A DNA stretch of 64,000 bases from the NCBI GenBank assembly GCA_014380365.1, contig JACMJZ010000012.1, forward strand, positions 372,001 to 436,000, read 5' to 3'. A model generated the notes under the pieces. The model saw nothing but the letters and a program-made list of their open reading frames with translations, had not been told where the DNA came from and ran no database searches. Shown one piece after another: positions 8,177-17,643 of this stretch. The stretch's first letter is position 1. Each line of letters starts with the position of its first letter. The stretch is from Pyrinomonadaceae bacterium. Its GTDB lineage: Bacteria > Acidobacteriota > Blastocatellia > Pyrinomonadales > Pyrinomonadaceae. The position numbers and the translations under genes are program-made.

Positions 8177-8205
8177 ACCCGGTCGCTACCGCTCCCGGTT
8201 CTGAC
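8177..8205. repeat. Dispersed element F7, copy A, overlapping the ptsI stop
   Basis: The minus strand reads GTCAGAACCGGGAGCGGTAG followed by CGACCGGGT. A second copy is at 26514-26542. Here the element encodes the last residues (SQNRER) and the TAG of the EI gene. Confidence 0.75.
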
Positions 8206-9991
8206 TTAGTCGGGGCGCGGGCAGGCTTGCGGAAGGGAACAAATCCGGCCAGAGCGCGGTGAAACGCTCGCGCACCAGGTCTTCGACATCGTCTGCCGTC
8301 GAGCAGCTCAAGCAGTCTCGGGCGATGGCGCGGGCGTCCTCTGCACTGACGCCCGCCAGAACTCCGCGAACACGCGGTATTGCAGACGGAGTCATACTTA
8401 ACTCTGTAGCTCCGAGGCCGATTAGGAGTACCGCGTATGCCGGAGTGGAGGCCATCTCGCCGCAAACAATTGCCGGGATCCCGGCGGTACGGGCCGCGCT
8501 AAGGCTGCGCTCAATGCTGTGGAGAACGGCCGGGTGAAGCGTGCGAAACCAGTCGGCAACTTCATCATTGCCACGGTCGACCGCCAGTGTGTACTGCACC
8601 AGGTCGTTTGTGCCGAGTTCGAAGAAGTCCACTGCGCGGGCGATGCTTTCCGACATCAGGACCGCAGCGGGCACTTCAATCATCGCCCCCACTTTTACCT
8701 CTGCGAAGTCACGCCCCGCTTTCGCGAGTTTCGTGGCTTCGTCGTGAACGATCGCGCGGGCGCGACGGACATCGCTCAGGTCAGCGACCATCGGCAACAC
8801 GATCTGCAATCGTCCGGTCTTCGCTGCCAGCAGGATCGCGCGAACCTGCGTGCGCATTATTTCCTCGTTACGCAGGCTGAAACGGATGGCGCGTAAGCCA
8901 AGCGCAGGATTCTTTTCTGGTTCCGGAAATTGAGCAGTCCCTTCTCGCAACGTGGCGGCGCCCAAATCAAATAGCCGCACCACAGCGCCGTCGTCGCCGG
9001 CGAGTTTCGCTATCTCCTCGTAGGCCGCCCGCTGCACATCCTCCGAAACGAAAACGCCGCGGTGCGCCAGGAGAAACTCCGAGCGGTATAGGCCAACGCC
9101 GCGTGCGCCATACTTAGCGACGCCGGCAAATTCGCTGGGCACTTCAACATTGGCCCTTAAAATGATCTCGACGCCGTCCGTGGTGAGGAGTTCGCTTCGA
9201 GCTTGCAACCCTGTTGCCGGGCCGGGTTTCAGTGGTTGCGCAGTTTCCTCTTGATAGACATCGAGCGTCGCTTCAGAAGGATGGAGGATTACCTCATTGC
9301 GGTTTGAGTCAACAATGATCCTGTCGCCGGTCTTTGCGCGCCGATAAAAGTCGCGTAGCCCAACGACGGCCGGAATCCCTATGCCCCGGGCCAGAATCGC
9401 GGTGTGCGAAGTCCATCCTCCGGAATCCGTCGCCAGTGCGCGGGCGTGCCTGAGATCCAGCTCCGCCACCGCGGAAGGAAGTAGATCCTGAGCTACGATC
9501 ACAGCATCCTCGGAAAGATCTCGCGGCTCATCCCGCGCTCCGCTCAAGGCGACCAGGAGGCGCTGCATCACGTCTTCCACATCAGACACGCGCGCGCGGA
9601 GATAGTCGTCCTTAATCTCTGAATAAAGTGACAAGAGTCGATCGCCAACCACCTTTACTGCCCATTCGGCATTGGCGTGACCTACCGTGATCTCCCGTTC
9701 GATGTCCCCGGAAACGCGTTCATCGTCAAGCATGAGGAGGTGGGCGTCAAAGATGTAGGCGTGGTCCCGTCCCAACCTTTCTTCGGCATACGCTTTTGTA
9801 GCCTGCACTCGCTCACGCGCCAGATCGACGGCGGCGCGAAACCTTTGACGCTCGGCCTCGAGCCCGGTTGATGCAATTCTCCAGCGATAAACTTGTGGAG
9901 TGCCGTCGTGCAAGCGCATGACCTGTCCAATCACAACGCCTTCAGAGACGCCCAGACCTTTGCAACGAACCTCCTGAGGTTGCGCTGTCAC
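8186..9991 (-). CDS. ptsI: Phosphoenolpyruvate-protein phosphotransferase (PTS enzyme I)
   Basis: 601 residues, close to the usual 570-580. The phosphorylated His is in GGWTSHTAILARGIGIP (residues about 190-206), with Trp where most enzymes I have Arg before TSHT. The PEP-binding half shows GVGLYRSEFLL, the ELGTNDLVQYTLAVDRGN metal/PEP site and the catalytic Cys in CGEMAS. Enzyme I moves phosphate from PEP to HPr. The GTG start overlaps the HPr stop (GTGA). With HPr and a mannose-type EIIA but no EIIB/EIIC, a regulatory PTS is likely. The last six residues are encoded in a dispersed repeat. Confidence 0.95.
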   Translation of the reverse strand: MTAQPQEVRCKGLGVSEGVVIGQVMRLHDGTPQVYRWRIASTGLEAERQRFRAAVDLARERVQATKAYAEERLGRDHAYIFDAHLLMLDDERVSGDIEREITVGHANAEWAVKVVGDRLLSLYSEIKDDYLRARVSDVEDVMQRLLVALSGARDEPRDLSEDAVIVAQDLLPSAVAELDLRHARALATDSGGWTSHTAILARGIGIPAVVGLRDFYRRAKTGDRIIVDSNRNEVILHPSEATLDVYQEETAQPLKPGPATGLQARSELLTTDGVEIILRANVEVPSEFAGVAKYGARGVGLYRSEFLLAHRGVFVSEDVQRAAYEEIAKLAGDDGAVVRLFDLGAATLREGTAQFPEPEKNPALGLRAIRFSLRNEEIMRTQVRAILLAAKTGRLQIVLPMVADLSDVRRARAIVHDEATKLAKAGRDFAEVKVGAMIEVPAAVLMSESIARAVDFFELGTNDLVQYTLAVDRGNDEVADWFRTLHPAVLHSIERSLSAARTAGIPAIVCGEMASTPAYAVLLIGLGATELSMTPSAIPRVRGVLAGVSAEDARAIARDCLSCSTADDVEDLVRERFTALWPDLFPSASLPAPRLSQNRER

Positions 9992-10308
9992 TTCGCTGAC
10001 CCCTGTCCAGTTTCGCCAAACGACTCGGCAAAAAGCTCGTCGATCGCGTTTATCGCTGCATCTTCGTCAATGCCTTCGGCGCGCACCTCGAGCTGTGTCC
10101 CGCAAGTTGCCGCCAGCATCAGCACGCTCAGGATCGACTTGGCATCAACGCCCTGATCACTTGTGGCGCCAACGGGAGCGGCAGCACCACCGTCAGCACG
10201 TCGCAGTACGACTCTGCTTTGGAAACCACTGGCGACGCGGACGAGCCTGGCGGCAGCTCTCGCGTGCAAACCCAGGCGGGCCTTAACCAGAACTTGGCGC
10301 GCGATCAT
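9988..10308 (-). CDS. ptsH: HPr phosphocarrier protein with an insertion
   Basis: 106 residues against the usual 85-90. The active His is in ARLGLHARAAARLV and the regulatory Ser region is VDAKSILSVLML. Between them, after VVLRRADG, an Ala/Gly-rich insertion of roughly 12 residues (GAAAPVGATSDQG) extends the loop before the Ser-46 helix. HPr relays phosphate from enzyme I to EIIA. It overlaps both neighbours by four bases (ATGA with EIIA upstream, GTGA with EI downstream), so the three are translated together. Confidence 0.92.
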   Translation of the reverse strand: MIARQVLVKARLGLHARAAARLVRVASGFQSRVVLRRADGGAAAPVGATSDQGVDAKSILSVLMLAATCGTQLEVRAEGIDEDAAINAIDELFAESFGETGQGSAK

Positions 10309-10781
10309 CCTTTACCACTGCTTTTCGATGAATTGGGAGGAGGGGCCAGAAGGTCGCCGGCATGGTAAATACCCTGGCGGCCGAGATCGCAAACGCGGCG
10401 CGCGGTGTCGATCAGCGAGATGTTAGTCTGCTGGCTGGCCAGCTTGATAACCATCGGCAGGTTGACGCCGGTAACTACTTCGACGTTTCCTTCGTCCAGG
10501 AACATTGATGCGATGTTGGTGGGCGTGCCGCCAAACATGTCTGTCAGCAGTAGTACACCGGCGCCTTGAGAAACGCGAGTAATCGCGCGCTGCACCTCAT
10601 CGCGCGCGGCGTCGACGTCGTCGTGCCATCCAATCGAAACCGCGGTGATAAATGAGATTGGGCCGATAATCATTTCAGCCGCCGCTAATAATTCGCCGGC
10701 AAGATGGCCGTGCGTCACGATCACGCCCGCAATTCTGCGCGTCTCGTTCGTCGCTTCAGATTCTGGTGGCTTGGTACTCAT
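10305..10781 (-). CDS. PTS EIIA component, mannose/fructose type
   Basis: 158 residues. GVIVTHGHLAGELLAAAEMI holds the phospho-accepting His of the EIIA-Man family; LLLTDMFGGTPTNIAS is the second family signature. The C-terminal tail after GRQGIYHAGD is Pro/Ser/Lys-rich. No EIIB, EIIC or EIID follows, and HPr and EI are directly downstream, so phosphate probably ends on this protein and is used as a signal. It lies 58 bp downstream of rapZ. Confidence 0.92.
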   Translation of the reverse strand: MSTKPPESEATNETRRIAGVIVTHGHLAGELLAAAEMIIGPISFITAVSIGWHDDVDAARDEVQRAITRVSQGAGVLLLTDMFGGTPTNIASMFLDEGNVEVVTGVNLPMVIKLASQQTNISLIDTARRVCDLGRQGIYHAGDLLAPPPNSSKSSGKG

Positions 10782-10839
10782 TGACTAACTCCTAAATTAA
10801 ACACAGGACCCACCCGCTGACGCAGGCGATTCTGACAAG

Positions 10840-11760
10840 CTAGCGATGGCGACTTGCTTTCCTCACGTCGCGATGAACCACGTGGGCATCGAAGCCGCCA
10901 CGCCGCAGCCTGCGTCCCAGCGCGTTTGCAATCATCACCGAGCGATGGCGTCCGCCCGTACAGCCGATGCCCACCGTCACATACGATTTGCCTTCGCGTT
11001 TGTAGAGCGGCAGAAGATAGTCAAGCAGATCGTTGAAGCGGCGCAAAGTCTCCTCGACCTCTGGCTGCGCCCTTAAGTATTTTACGACGCGACTGTCATG
11101 TCCGGAGTAAGGCCTTAGGTCAGGTACGAAGTGGGGGTTGGGCAAGTGTCTGACGTCAAACAGCAATTCCAAATCTCCGGGGTTCCCGAACTTGTGACCA
11201 AAGCTGAGAACCTGGACTCGCATAGGTCGACCCTGACGATCGGGACTGAACCGTTCCAGAAGGTGATTGCGCAGCGTATGGACGGTGTGATCAGAGGTGT
11301 CGATTATTTGATCCGCGAGGGAACGTATGCCCGACATCGCCGTGCGTTCGGCGTTGATTGCCTGCAACAGGCTCTGCCCTTTTCGGGCTGGATGCGGCCG
11401 GCGGGTTTCGCTGAAACGATGCCGTAGAGAGTCGTCCGAAGCTTCGAGGAAAAGCACATAGACATTAAGCCCGGCCGCCCGCAGCGCTTTCAGTTGCTTT
11501 CCGAAGTCGGCGAGAAAGGTTCCTTCGCGAATGTCGATTACCAGGGCCGCGCGCTCGATTCCCTTTTCCGGGCCGCCGGCGGTGACCAGCCTCGCGAAAG
11601 TCGGCAGAAGCGTGATCGGCAAATTGTCCACGCAGAAATAGCCGAGGTCTTCAAACGCGTTCGTCGCAGACGACATTCCCGAACCGCTCAACCCGGTAAT
11701 AATTACGACATCGGGCGCGCCGTCACTTGTCTTGTGGCCTGTCTTTTTTGTTCGCCCCAT
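10840..11760 (-). CDS. rapZ: RapZ-family nucleotide-binding protein with altered Walker A
   Basis: 306 residues. The N-terminal P-loop domain begins VVIITGLSGSGMSSATNAF; most family members have GSGKS here, so the Walker A Lys is Met in this protein (codon ATG, + strand 11675-11677 region). The rest is canonical: DLGYFCVDNLP, RRPHPA, and the C-terminal SFGHKFG...HFVPDLRPYSGHD and GIGCTGGRHRSV blocks. In enterobacteria RapZ directs RNase E to the small RNA GlmZ; in other bacteria the role is less clear. It lies in the rpoN-hpf-rapZ-PTS cluster where this family is usually found. Confidence 0.93.
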   Translation of the reverse strand: MGRTKKTGHKTSDGAPDVVIITGLSGSGMSSATNAFEDLGYFCVDNLPITLLPTFARLVTAGGPEKGIERAALVIDIREGTFLADFGKQLKALRAAGLNVYVLFLEASDDSLRHRFSETRRPHPARKGQSLLQAINAERTAMSGIRSLADQIIDTSDHTVHTLRNHLLERFSPDRQGRPMRVQVLSFGHKFGNPGDLELLFDVRHLPNPHFVPDLRPYSGHDSRVVKYLRAQPEVEETLRRFNDLLDYLLPLYKREGKSYVTVGIGCTGGRHRSVMIANALGRRLRRGGFDAHVVHRDVRKASRHR

Positions 11761-11849
11761 AACTTATGTCGCCCGCGAGAACCTTGAGTTTGAGTTTACT
11801 ACAAACTACGTCTAGCTTCCCGAGCTGTCGAGGGTATCAGGGACAAAGG

Positions 11850-11914
11850 TAGGACAGGCATTCCTGCCTGTCTTTCTGTGATTTAGGAGGGACAGACAAG
11901 AATGTCTGTGCCTA
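11850..11914. repeat. Dispersed element F4, copy A
   Basis: Two facing arms, AGGACAGGCATTCCTGCCTG and GGGACAGACAAGAATGTCTG, between hpf and rapZ. The same unit occurs at 33706-33800. Confidence 0.75.
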
Positions 11915-11918
11915 CGAA

Positions 11919-12452
11919 TTACGGCTCAATAAGTCCATAGTTTCCATCAGAGCGTTTATACAGAACTCCAATCCGATCAGTGTCCGCATCGCGAAACACC
12001 AGAAACTGATCCGGATCGGCGGAGAGCCGCAGCGCTGCTTCTTCGGCGGTCATCGGCTTGATCGCATACCGGCGCGCGGCGATGATTCTCGGAGGACGAG
12101 GTGTAGCTTTGATTTGTCCATCGGGAGTTGGCGCGACTGCGGCGGTTCGACGAGCACCCTGTCTTCGGTCAACGATCTTTTGTTTCAGCTTGAGGGCCTG
12201 CTTCTCAATCTTTGCTATTGCGCGAGTCAGCGCGAGATACATGTCGGCGTTGATGTCCTTGGCGGTCAGCGTGTGGTCACGCCAATGGACAATCAACTCG
12301 GCGATCTGACGGTTTTTCTCTACGTCTATGACTACGTGGGCCCAGGCTGTCGTTCCATCAAAAATGTGCGCCAGCTTTTTGAAATGATCTTCGACGTGCC
12401 TGCGGATGGCAGCGGTAACTTCGACGTGACGACCCGTGTACTCAAACTTCAT
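11919..12452 (-). CDS. hpf: Ribosome hibernation promoting factor, long form
   Basis: 177 residues, the length of long HPF. Residues 1-100 form the ribosome-binding domain (KFEYTGRHVEVTAAIRRHVE, HVVIDVEKNRQIAELIVH, DMYLALTRAIAKIEKQ). A linker follows, then the C-terminal dimerisation domain (KPMTAEEAALRLSADPDQFL VFRD, IGVLYKRSDGNYGLIEP). Long HPF binds 30S and pairs ribosomes into inactive 100S dimers in stationary phase. It lies downstream of rpoN as in many bacteria. Confidence 0.95.
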   Translation of the reverse strand: MKFEYTGRHVEVTAAIRRHVEDHFKKLAHIFDGTTAWAHVVIDVEKNRQIAELIVHWRDHTLTAKDINADMYLALTRAIAKIEKQALKLKQKIVDRRQGARRTAAVAPTPDGQIKATPRPPRIIAARRYAIKPMTAEEAALRLSADPDQFLVFRDADTDRIGVLYKRSDGNYGLIEP

Positions 12453-12490
12453 GATTGCAGTTCCCCTCTCAAGATCAATATATGGTACTG

Positions 12491-12550
12491 GTTTGGAGTA
12501 CCCTTCATGCGCTTAGCTGGTAAAGCCCGCCTGAAGGCGGTACTCCAAAC
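12491..12550. repeat. Inverted repeat between rpoN and hpf
   Basis: Perfect 12-bp arms GTTTGGAGTACC and GGTACTCCAAAC enclose about 36 bp. It could weaken read-through from rpoN into hpf or be another mobile palindrome. Confidence 0.8.
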
Positions 12551-12575
12551 AACGGAGGGGGCGATTTCAATGTTA

Positions 12576-14177
12576 TCAAACTACGGCGCGTCGTTCGCGC
12601 GAGCCCGGAATGCTCATCTGGTCGCGGTACTTGGCAACGGTTCGTCGTGATAACTTTATTCCGTCTTTGATTAATATCTTCACTACCTGATCGTCCGTTA
12701 TCGGGCTGTGTGAATCTTCTTCTTCGATTAGTTTCTTTATCTTCAGCTTGATAATGCGTGTGGAGATCTCTTCGCCATCTTCGTTCATCATGCCTTCAGT
12801 AAAGAAGCGGCGCAGCTCGAGTACTCCCTGAGGAGTATGCGCATACTTGCGGTTAACCACACGAGAGACGGTTGAGAGGTGCATGCCGATATCCTCGGCA
12901 ATATCCTTCAACATCATGGGCTTGATGTGCTGCACACCATGGTCAAGGAAATCCTTCTGCCGGTGCACCATCGATTCCACCACTTTATAGATCGTCTGCC
13001 GCCGATGTTCGATGTTGCGCAACAGATCGACTGCGGAACGCATCTTCTCGCGAATGAAACTCTTGGTCTCATTGCTGACGTCGGTTTTGCCAAGCATCTG
13101 CTGATATTGCTGGCTCACGCGAAGTCGCGGGCTGCCGTCATCCGAGAAATAAATTACGTAGTCTTCATCGTCTTTATCGAGTTTCTCAATGTAAATCTCG
13201 GGGCTGATTAGCACTGGCTCTTCGGACGAATAGCGCCGCCCGGGATAGGGATCTAAGGTGCGAATAAACTCCAACTCCGTGAGCAGTGTATCGACGTCGC
13301 TGCCAATCTGTTTCGCCAGGTGCGGTAGCTTGTGTTGCTGCAGGTCAGCCAGATGGTTCTGAATCAGAGTTGCCGCCAGCCGGTCGTTTTCGCCAAGTAT
13401 TTCGATTTGCACCAGCAAACATTCGCGGACATCGCGAGCGCCACAGCCGACGGGATCGAGACGCATCACTTCCTGCCTGGCGACTTCGACGACCTCCACG
13501 GTCCAACCACCCATGGCGGCAATCTCTTCATTGGTGGCATTAAGTCGTCCATCCGCATCGAGGTTGCCGATGACGCTAATGGCCGCATTGCACACCTCGT
13601 CCTCAATCGGGCTCATATGGAGCTGCCATTCGAGATGATCGGCAAGCGACGGCGGCCTCGTCAGAAATTGCTCGAAGGTGGGCGCATCTTCCTTGTATTC
13701 GATCTCCTGCGTCTTGTAGCCGGGATCGAGATAGTCCTGAAACTCTCGTCCGAAATCTATTTCTTCAAAGGGGTCGCGCGGACCTTCATCACCGACATGA
13801 TCATCGCCCGCTTCATTCGACTCGCCCGTCGCGTATTCCGAGGCTTCACCCTCAGCCCCTGTACTCACCGTAGATAAATCCAACTCCCCGGAACCGTTAG
13901 ACGAAGGGCTTCCCATCTCTGATTCGCTCGCCTCGATGCGAGGCGCATCGGGCGCGGCGCCTTCGTCAGAACTGGCCAGGTGGTCGAGAATTTTCTCCGC
14001 GAGTTCGCCAACTTCTTCCTGAGAAGCAACCTCCTCAAGGACCGGATTTTCAAGCAGCTGTTGCTGAATGAGATCCGTGAGCTCGAGAGTGGTCATCTGC
14101 AACATCTCGATGCGTTGCCGAAGTTGCGGCGTCAGCACGAGTCGTTGAGAGAGGCTGGTAGTTAGTTTAAGAGACAT
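12576..14177 (-). CDS. rpoN: RNA polymerase sigma-54 factor
   Basis: 533 residues. The Gln-rich activator-interacting region I is [23 protein letters not shown]; an acidic region II (residues about 65-150) is longer than in E. coli RpoN (477). The core-binding domain, HTH ([20 protein letters not shown]) and the RpoN box ([13 protein letters not shown]) are intact. Sigma-54 reads -24/-12 promoters with AAA+ activators. It is part of the lptC-lptB-rpoN-hpf-rapZ-PTS arrangement common in diderm bacteria. Confidence 0.97.
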   Translation of the reverse strand: MSLKLTTSLSQRLVLTPQLRQRIEMLQMTTLELTDLIQQQLLENPVLEEVASQEEVGELAEKILDHLASSDEGAAPDAPRIEASESEMGSPSSNGSGELDLSTVSTGAEGEASEYATGESNEAGDDHVGDEGPRDPFEEIDFGREFQDYLDPGYKTQEIEYKEDAPTFEQFLTRPPSLADHLEWQLHMSPIEDEVCNAAISVIGNLDADGRLNATNEEIAAMGGWTVEVVEVARQEVMRLDPVGCGARDVRECLLVQIEILGENDRLAATLIQNHLADLQQHKLPHLAKQIGSDVDTLLTELEFIRTLDPYPGRRYSSEEPVLISPEIYIEKLDKDDEDYVIYFSDDGSPRLRVSQQYQQMLGKTDVSNETKSFIREKMRSAVDLLRNIEHRRQTIYKVVESMVHRQKDFLDHGVQHIKPMMLKDIAEDIGMHLSTVSRVVNRKYAHTPQGVLELRRFFTEGMMNEDGEEISTRIIKLKIKKLIEEEDSHSPITDDQVVKILIKDGIKLSRRTVAKYRDQMSIPGSRERRAVV

Positions 14178-14292
14178 TTCTCAGATCAATGGACGCGTTA
14201 CTTATTATGCTGCTTATTGTTTTGCGACCAGTGGGCGCAGGGGGATTATACTCGATTCACTATCGATTGCGCGCGCCTGATTGCATTAGATA

Positions 14293-15114
14293 TTACATGC
14301 GGAACTTGTCACCGAGATAAAGTCGCCGGACTTCAGCATCTTCTGTCAAGTCGCGCGGAACGCCGGAAATAAAGATTTTACCGTCAGCCATAATGTAAGC
14401 GCGGTCGGTAACGCCCAACGTCTCGCGCACATTGTGGTCCGTTACCAGAATTCCGATCCTGCGATTGCGTAAATAAAGTATGACATTTTGAATGTCATCG
14501 ACAGCTTTTGGATCAATTCCGGCGAACGGTTCGTCGAGAAGAATAAACTGGGGGTCGGTCGCGAGCGCACGCGCGATTTCGGTTCGGCGTCGCTCTCCGC
14601 CCGAAAGCTCGTCGCCCCTCGTGTTGCGCACGTGGGCGATACCAAACTCCTCCAACAACTCTTCCAGTCTTGTCAGGCGCTCGCGTCTTCGGAGCCCCAT
14701 CGTCTCGAGCACTGCCAGGATATTTTGCGCCGCAGTCATCTTGCGAAAGATCGACGGCTCTTGTGGCAGATAACCAACGCCCAACCTGGCCCGTAGGTAC
14801 ATCGGCAACCTGGTAACGTCGCGATCACTCAGGCTTACCACCCCCGCATCAGGACGTTCAAGGCCAACGATCATGTAGAAGGTCGTCGTCTTCCCCGCGC
14901 CGTTTGCCCCCAGCAAGCCGACGACCTCGCCTCGTTCAACATGCAGACTGACATCATCAACTACTCGTCGTCCGCCGTAACTCTTTTGCAGGTGCGCACC
15001 CGCCAATGCAGTATCTGAGGGGTTTTGCGGGTGGCGTGTGGCAGGGGAGCTTTCGGCAACTAAAGTTTCTTTGGGACGCGCGGCGGTCTCTACATGTTCA
15101 GCATGTATTGTCAT
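14293..15114 (-). CDS. lptB: LPS export ABC transporter ATP-binding protein
   Basis: 273 residues; about 30 N-terminal residues exceed the family norm (about 241). Walker [17 protein letters not shown], signature [15 protein letters not shown], Walker [14 protein letters not shown] and H-loop TDHNVRE are all present, and the Q-loop [11 protein letters not shown] is of LptB type. LptB powers the extraction of lipopolysaccharide with LptFG. It lies between the lptC-like gene and rpoN, the standard place. No strong ribosome-binding site precedes the ATG, so a later start is possible. Confidence 0.95.
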   Translation of the reverse strand: MTIHAEHVETAARPKETLVAESSPATRHPQNPSDTALAGAHLQKSYGGRRVVDDVSLHVERGEVVGLLGANGAGKTTTFYMIVGLERPDAGVVSLSDRDVTRLPMYLRARLGVGYLPQEPSIFRKMTAAQNILAVLETMGLRRRERLTRLEELLEEFGIAHVRNTRGDELSGGERRRTEIARALATDPQFILLDEPFAGIDPKAVDDIQNVILYLRNRRIGILVTDHNVRETLGVTDRAYIMADGKIFISGVPRDLTEDAEVRRLYLGDKFRM

Positions 15115-15129
15115 AAGACTGAATTGGAC

Positions 15130-15195
15130 CGTTTAGAGGAGGGCACTGCCCGCCGGTGCTACATTGAGACGGCGGGCATTGCCCGCTTCTAAACG
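15130..15195. repeat. Inverted repeat between lptC and lptB
   Basis: Arms CGTTTAGAGGAGGGCACTGC and CGGCGGGCATTGCCCGCTTC / TAAACG pair over about 25 bp around a short loop. It occupies the gap between the two genes. Confidence 0.75.
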
Positions 15196-15225
15196 CTCCG
15201 AACTACTTGCTGTAGCCATTGTCAA

Positions 15226-17544
15226 TTATGGCTTCCTTACTTTGTGCACCGACCTAACGCGGCCCGGCGACTGTGGGCCTCTGCTGTCGTCGGCTGTCAC
15301 TCTACCGTCCTGCATATTGAGGGTCAAACGACCGCCTTCAGTGCTTCCCTTCTCCGCGTCTTCAACTCTTGCCGGATTGCCTTTGAGCACCGCAACTTTG
15401 CTAGCGGTGGTGTACTCGACCCAATCGCCCGTGCCTTTTCTGCCCGGCTGAGTGAGCACAACGCTTCGCTGGGCCACAGTCTTTTCGACTTCGCTCGAGT
15501 CCTTGCGAAGATAGACGTCCGCAACTCCGCCGGTAACCCTGTCGGTTTCCTGGCGAATGTCGACCTCACCTTCGTAGTGCAACGTGCGATTAGGATCGGA
15601 ATACGACATCGAGTTTGCTGTGGCGAACACCGGCACCACTGCGCTCCCGGCTCCTGTGTTTCGCGCGTTGTAGACCTGACTCTGCACGCGCCCGTTCGCA
15701 TCCATTTTCTTTTCGTTCATGTAGATCGTGAGTTTGTCGGCGCGAATGAAGTTGTCGTCCTGCCAGGCGCGCGCATTGCCGTTATAAATCGCCACGCCGC
15801 TGTCGCGATGAAACTCGCCTCGGTCGCTGACGATGTAAACAGGGCTCTTAACTTTTGAAAAAGGCACGGCCCCGTTTGTCTGTTCCTGGCTGTAATAGGT
15901 CGTCGCGGTTTTCCCCCGACTGTAGGAGACCTTGCTGGCCAGGTTGGAATCGAGTTCGATTGCTTTCGTCCGCGCGCGCGCGTCCCAGACAGTCGGCTCG
16001 CCGCCGCGCAGGCGAATCGTCTGGTCATCAGCGGTATATGAAATGTTATGAGCGATACCGTTGCGATCGTTCTCGTTAAACTTGGCATCGCCCTGCGCGT
16101 CGGTACGCTGGATGGCCTGTGTATCTTTGACAAAGACGGCAGTCATTTTCTGCGAGGTCAGAACGCGGGTTCCCCTATCCTGGACCTTTTGCACGGGCTC
16201 GATCACTGCCTTCGCCCCGCCGGTGGCGGCAAAGCTACGGGCGAGGTTCCCGGCTTCAAAGAAGTCGCAATCGATGCGCGGCGCCGTCAGCGTTTGGTTG
16301 TCAGCCTTTTCGTTCTTTACCACCGGTTCGACAAATAACTCGGCGTTGCCCACGGCTTCGGCCTTGTCGAGATCGCGACCATTCGTGCGCCAGATTAGTT
16401 TGACTGCATCCGCGGTGAGCCGCTTGTTAGTGGCTCGAGGGTCGCTGGCTTTGGATTTGGGCGCGGAGAGATTAATCACAGAGCGGCCTTCAGTTCGCAT
16501 CTGTTTCATCAAACTGCGCTCACCCTGCGCTTGAAACAAGACTTCAATCATGCTCGCCCCGGTTAGTTGCAAATCAGAATCCGAGTCCAGGGTTCTCGCC
16601 GACGCATCACGCATCGCATAGCCCTTCTCCAGTTGCTGATCCTTATCAAAAAAGAAATCCATGTCGGCGGACCTTACTTCAGCGGCGCGCCCTTCCTGCA
16701 TCGAGCGCAGATACGAGTTGCCGCGTATCTCCACCTTTTGCACCTGCTTCTTCTCGCTCAACGCTGCATAAAGGCTGTCGCCGCTCATGAGGTCGCGATC
16801 CTGTTCTGTCGTTACCCCACCCGAGAAAGATAGTTTCTTTCCTTCCTGCTCAAATAACGCGTGCGCTGCGCGGATGGTTACGGGACGCGCGCGCGATGAC
16901 GCCTTCGCCTTCGGATCCTTTAGCGCTTCGGGGGCCACCGTAATTTCAACATCTTTCTTGAGCTCCAGCTTCTTACTCTTCGACTCAACTACAGCGCCGG
17001 TTGAGTGGCCCGAAACGTTTTCGCGCTCGAAGGAAATCGCCGCATCTGTTTGCGCCACTTCGCTGTCCTTGATCGCGAAGTTATAGGCAATCGACTCCGT
17101 ATTTACCTTCAGGGCGTCCTTCGTTTCAATCTTGACGCTGCCCTGGAAAGTCAGAATGGAGTTAGCCTGATCGTAGATAGCTTTGTTGGCGCTAATTTGA
17201 TCCGGCTTATCGCCCTCGGAGGGATAAACGGAAAGATTGACTTGATCGAGCTCATGATGGCCGTCGGAGAAGGTGACGTCGCGCGCTGCGCGGATCCAAA
17301 GGTAAAGACGATCGCCCTTCATCATGCGCTGTTCGTAGCCTTCGATTACCCCGGTGATCTCCTTTGAGAGTTCCGGCGTTTCTGACTTGAGCCGGAACGG
17401 CGTGTTATTGCGCAGACGATAATAGGAGATCGCCACAAAGACGAGTGCGGCAATCAGAACCAGCACTGCGCCCGCGCGCGCTACGAGCGGAGCACGCGCA
17501 CGCAAGCCGATAGCGAAAGCTCGTTTTCTGTTGATCTCCTGCAT
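15226..17544 (-). CDS. lptC: LptC/OstA-like LPS export protein, very long
   Basis: About 772 residues from the ATG at 17542-17544; a GTG four codons earlier is equally in frame. A transmembrane anchor (AGAVLVLIAALVFVAISYY) is followed by an LptC-like segment (DRLYLWIRAARDVTFSDGHH, LDQVNLSVYP) and then several OstA-type beta-jellyroll repeats to the C-terminus, such as YSDPNRTLHYEGEVDIRQ and KGTGDWVEYTTASKVAVLKG. LptC is about 190 and LptA about 185 residues in E. coli, so this looks like one polypeptide giving LptC plus an extended LptA-like bridge. It sits before lptB. Confidence 0.85.
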   Translation of the reverse strand: MQEINRKRAFAIGLRARAPLVARAGAVLVLIAALVFVAISYYRLRNNTPFRLKSETPELSKEITGVIEGYEQRMMKGDRLYLWIRAARDVTFSDGHHELDQVNLSVYPSEGDKPDQISANKAIYDQANSILTFQGSVKIETKDALKVNTESIAYNFAIKDSEVAQTDAAISFERENVSGHSTGAVVESKSKKLELKKDVEITVAPEALKDPKAKASSRARPVTIRAAHALFEQEGKKLSFSGGVTTEQDRDLMSGDSLYAALSEKKQVQKVEIRGNSYLRSMQEGRAAEVRSADMDFFFDKDQQLEKGYAMRDASARTLDSDSDLQLTGASMIEVLFQAQGERSLMKQMRTEGRSVINLSAPKSKASDPRATNKRLTADAVKLIWRTNGRDLDKAEAVGNAELFVEPVVKNEKADNQTLTAPRIDCDFFEAGNLARSFAATGGAKAVIEPVQKVQDRGTRVLTSQKMTAVFVKDTQAIQRTDAQGDAKFNENDRNGIAHNISYTADDQTIRLRGGEPTVWDARARTKAIELDSNLASKVSYSRGKTATTYYSQEQTNGAVPFSKVKSPVYIVSDRGEFHRDSGVAIYNGNARAWQDDNFIRADKLTIYMNEKKMDANGRVQSQVYNARNTGAGSAVVPVFATANSMSYSDPNRTLHYEGEVDIRQETDRVTGGVADVYLRKDSSEVEKTVAQRSVVLTQPGRKGTGDWVEYTTASKVAVLKGNPARVEDAEKGSTEGGRLTLNMQDGRVTADDSRGPQSPGRVRSVHKVRKP

Positions 17545-17643
17545 AAGTACTACCACCGGTGACCGCGGACCGGCGACCGTTCAGTCGCGAACCTCGCGTG
17601 CGCTGCGGAGTCACCAATCATGGGTTGCCTCATCGGTCGCCCG

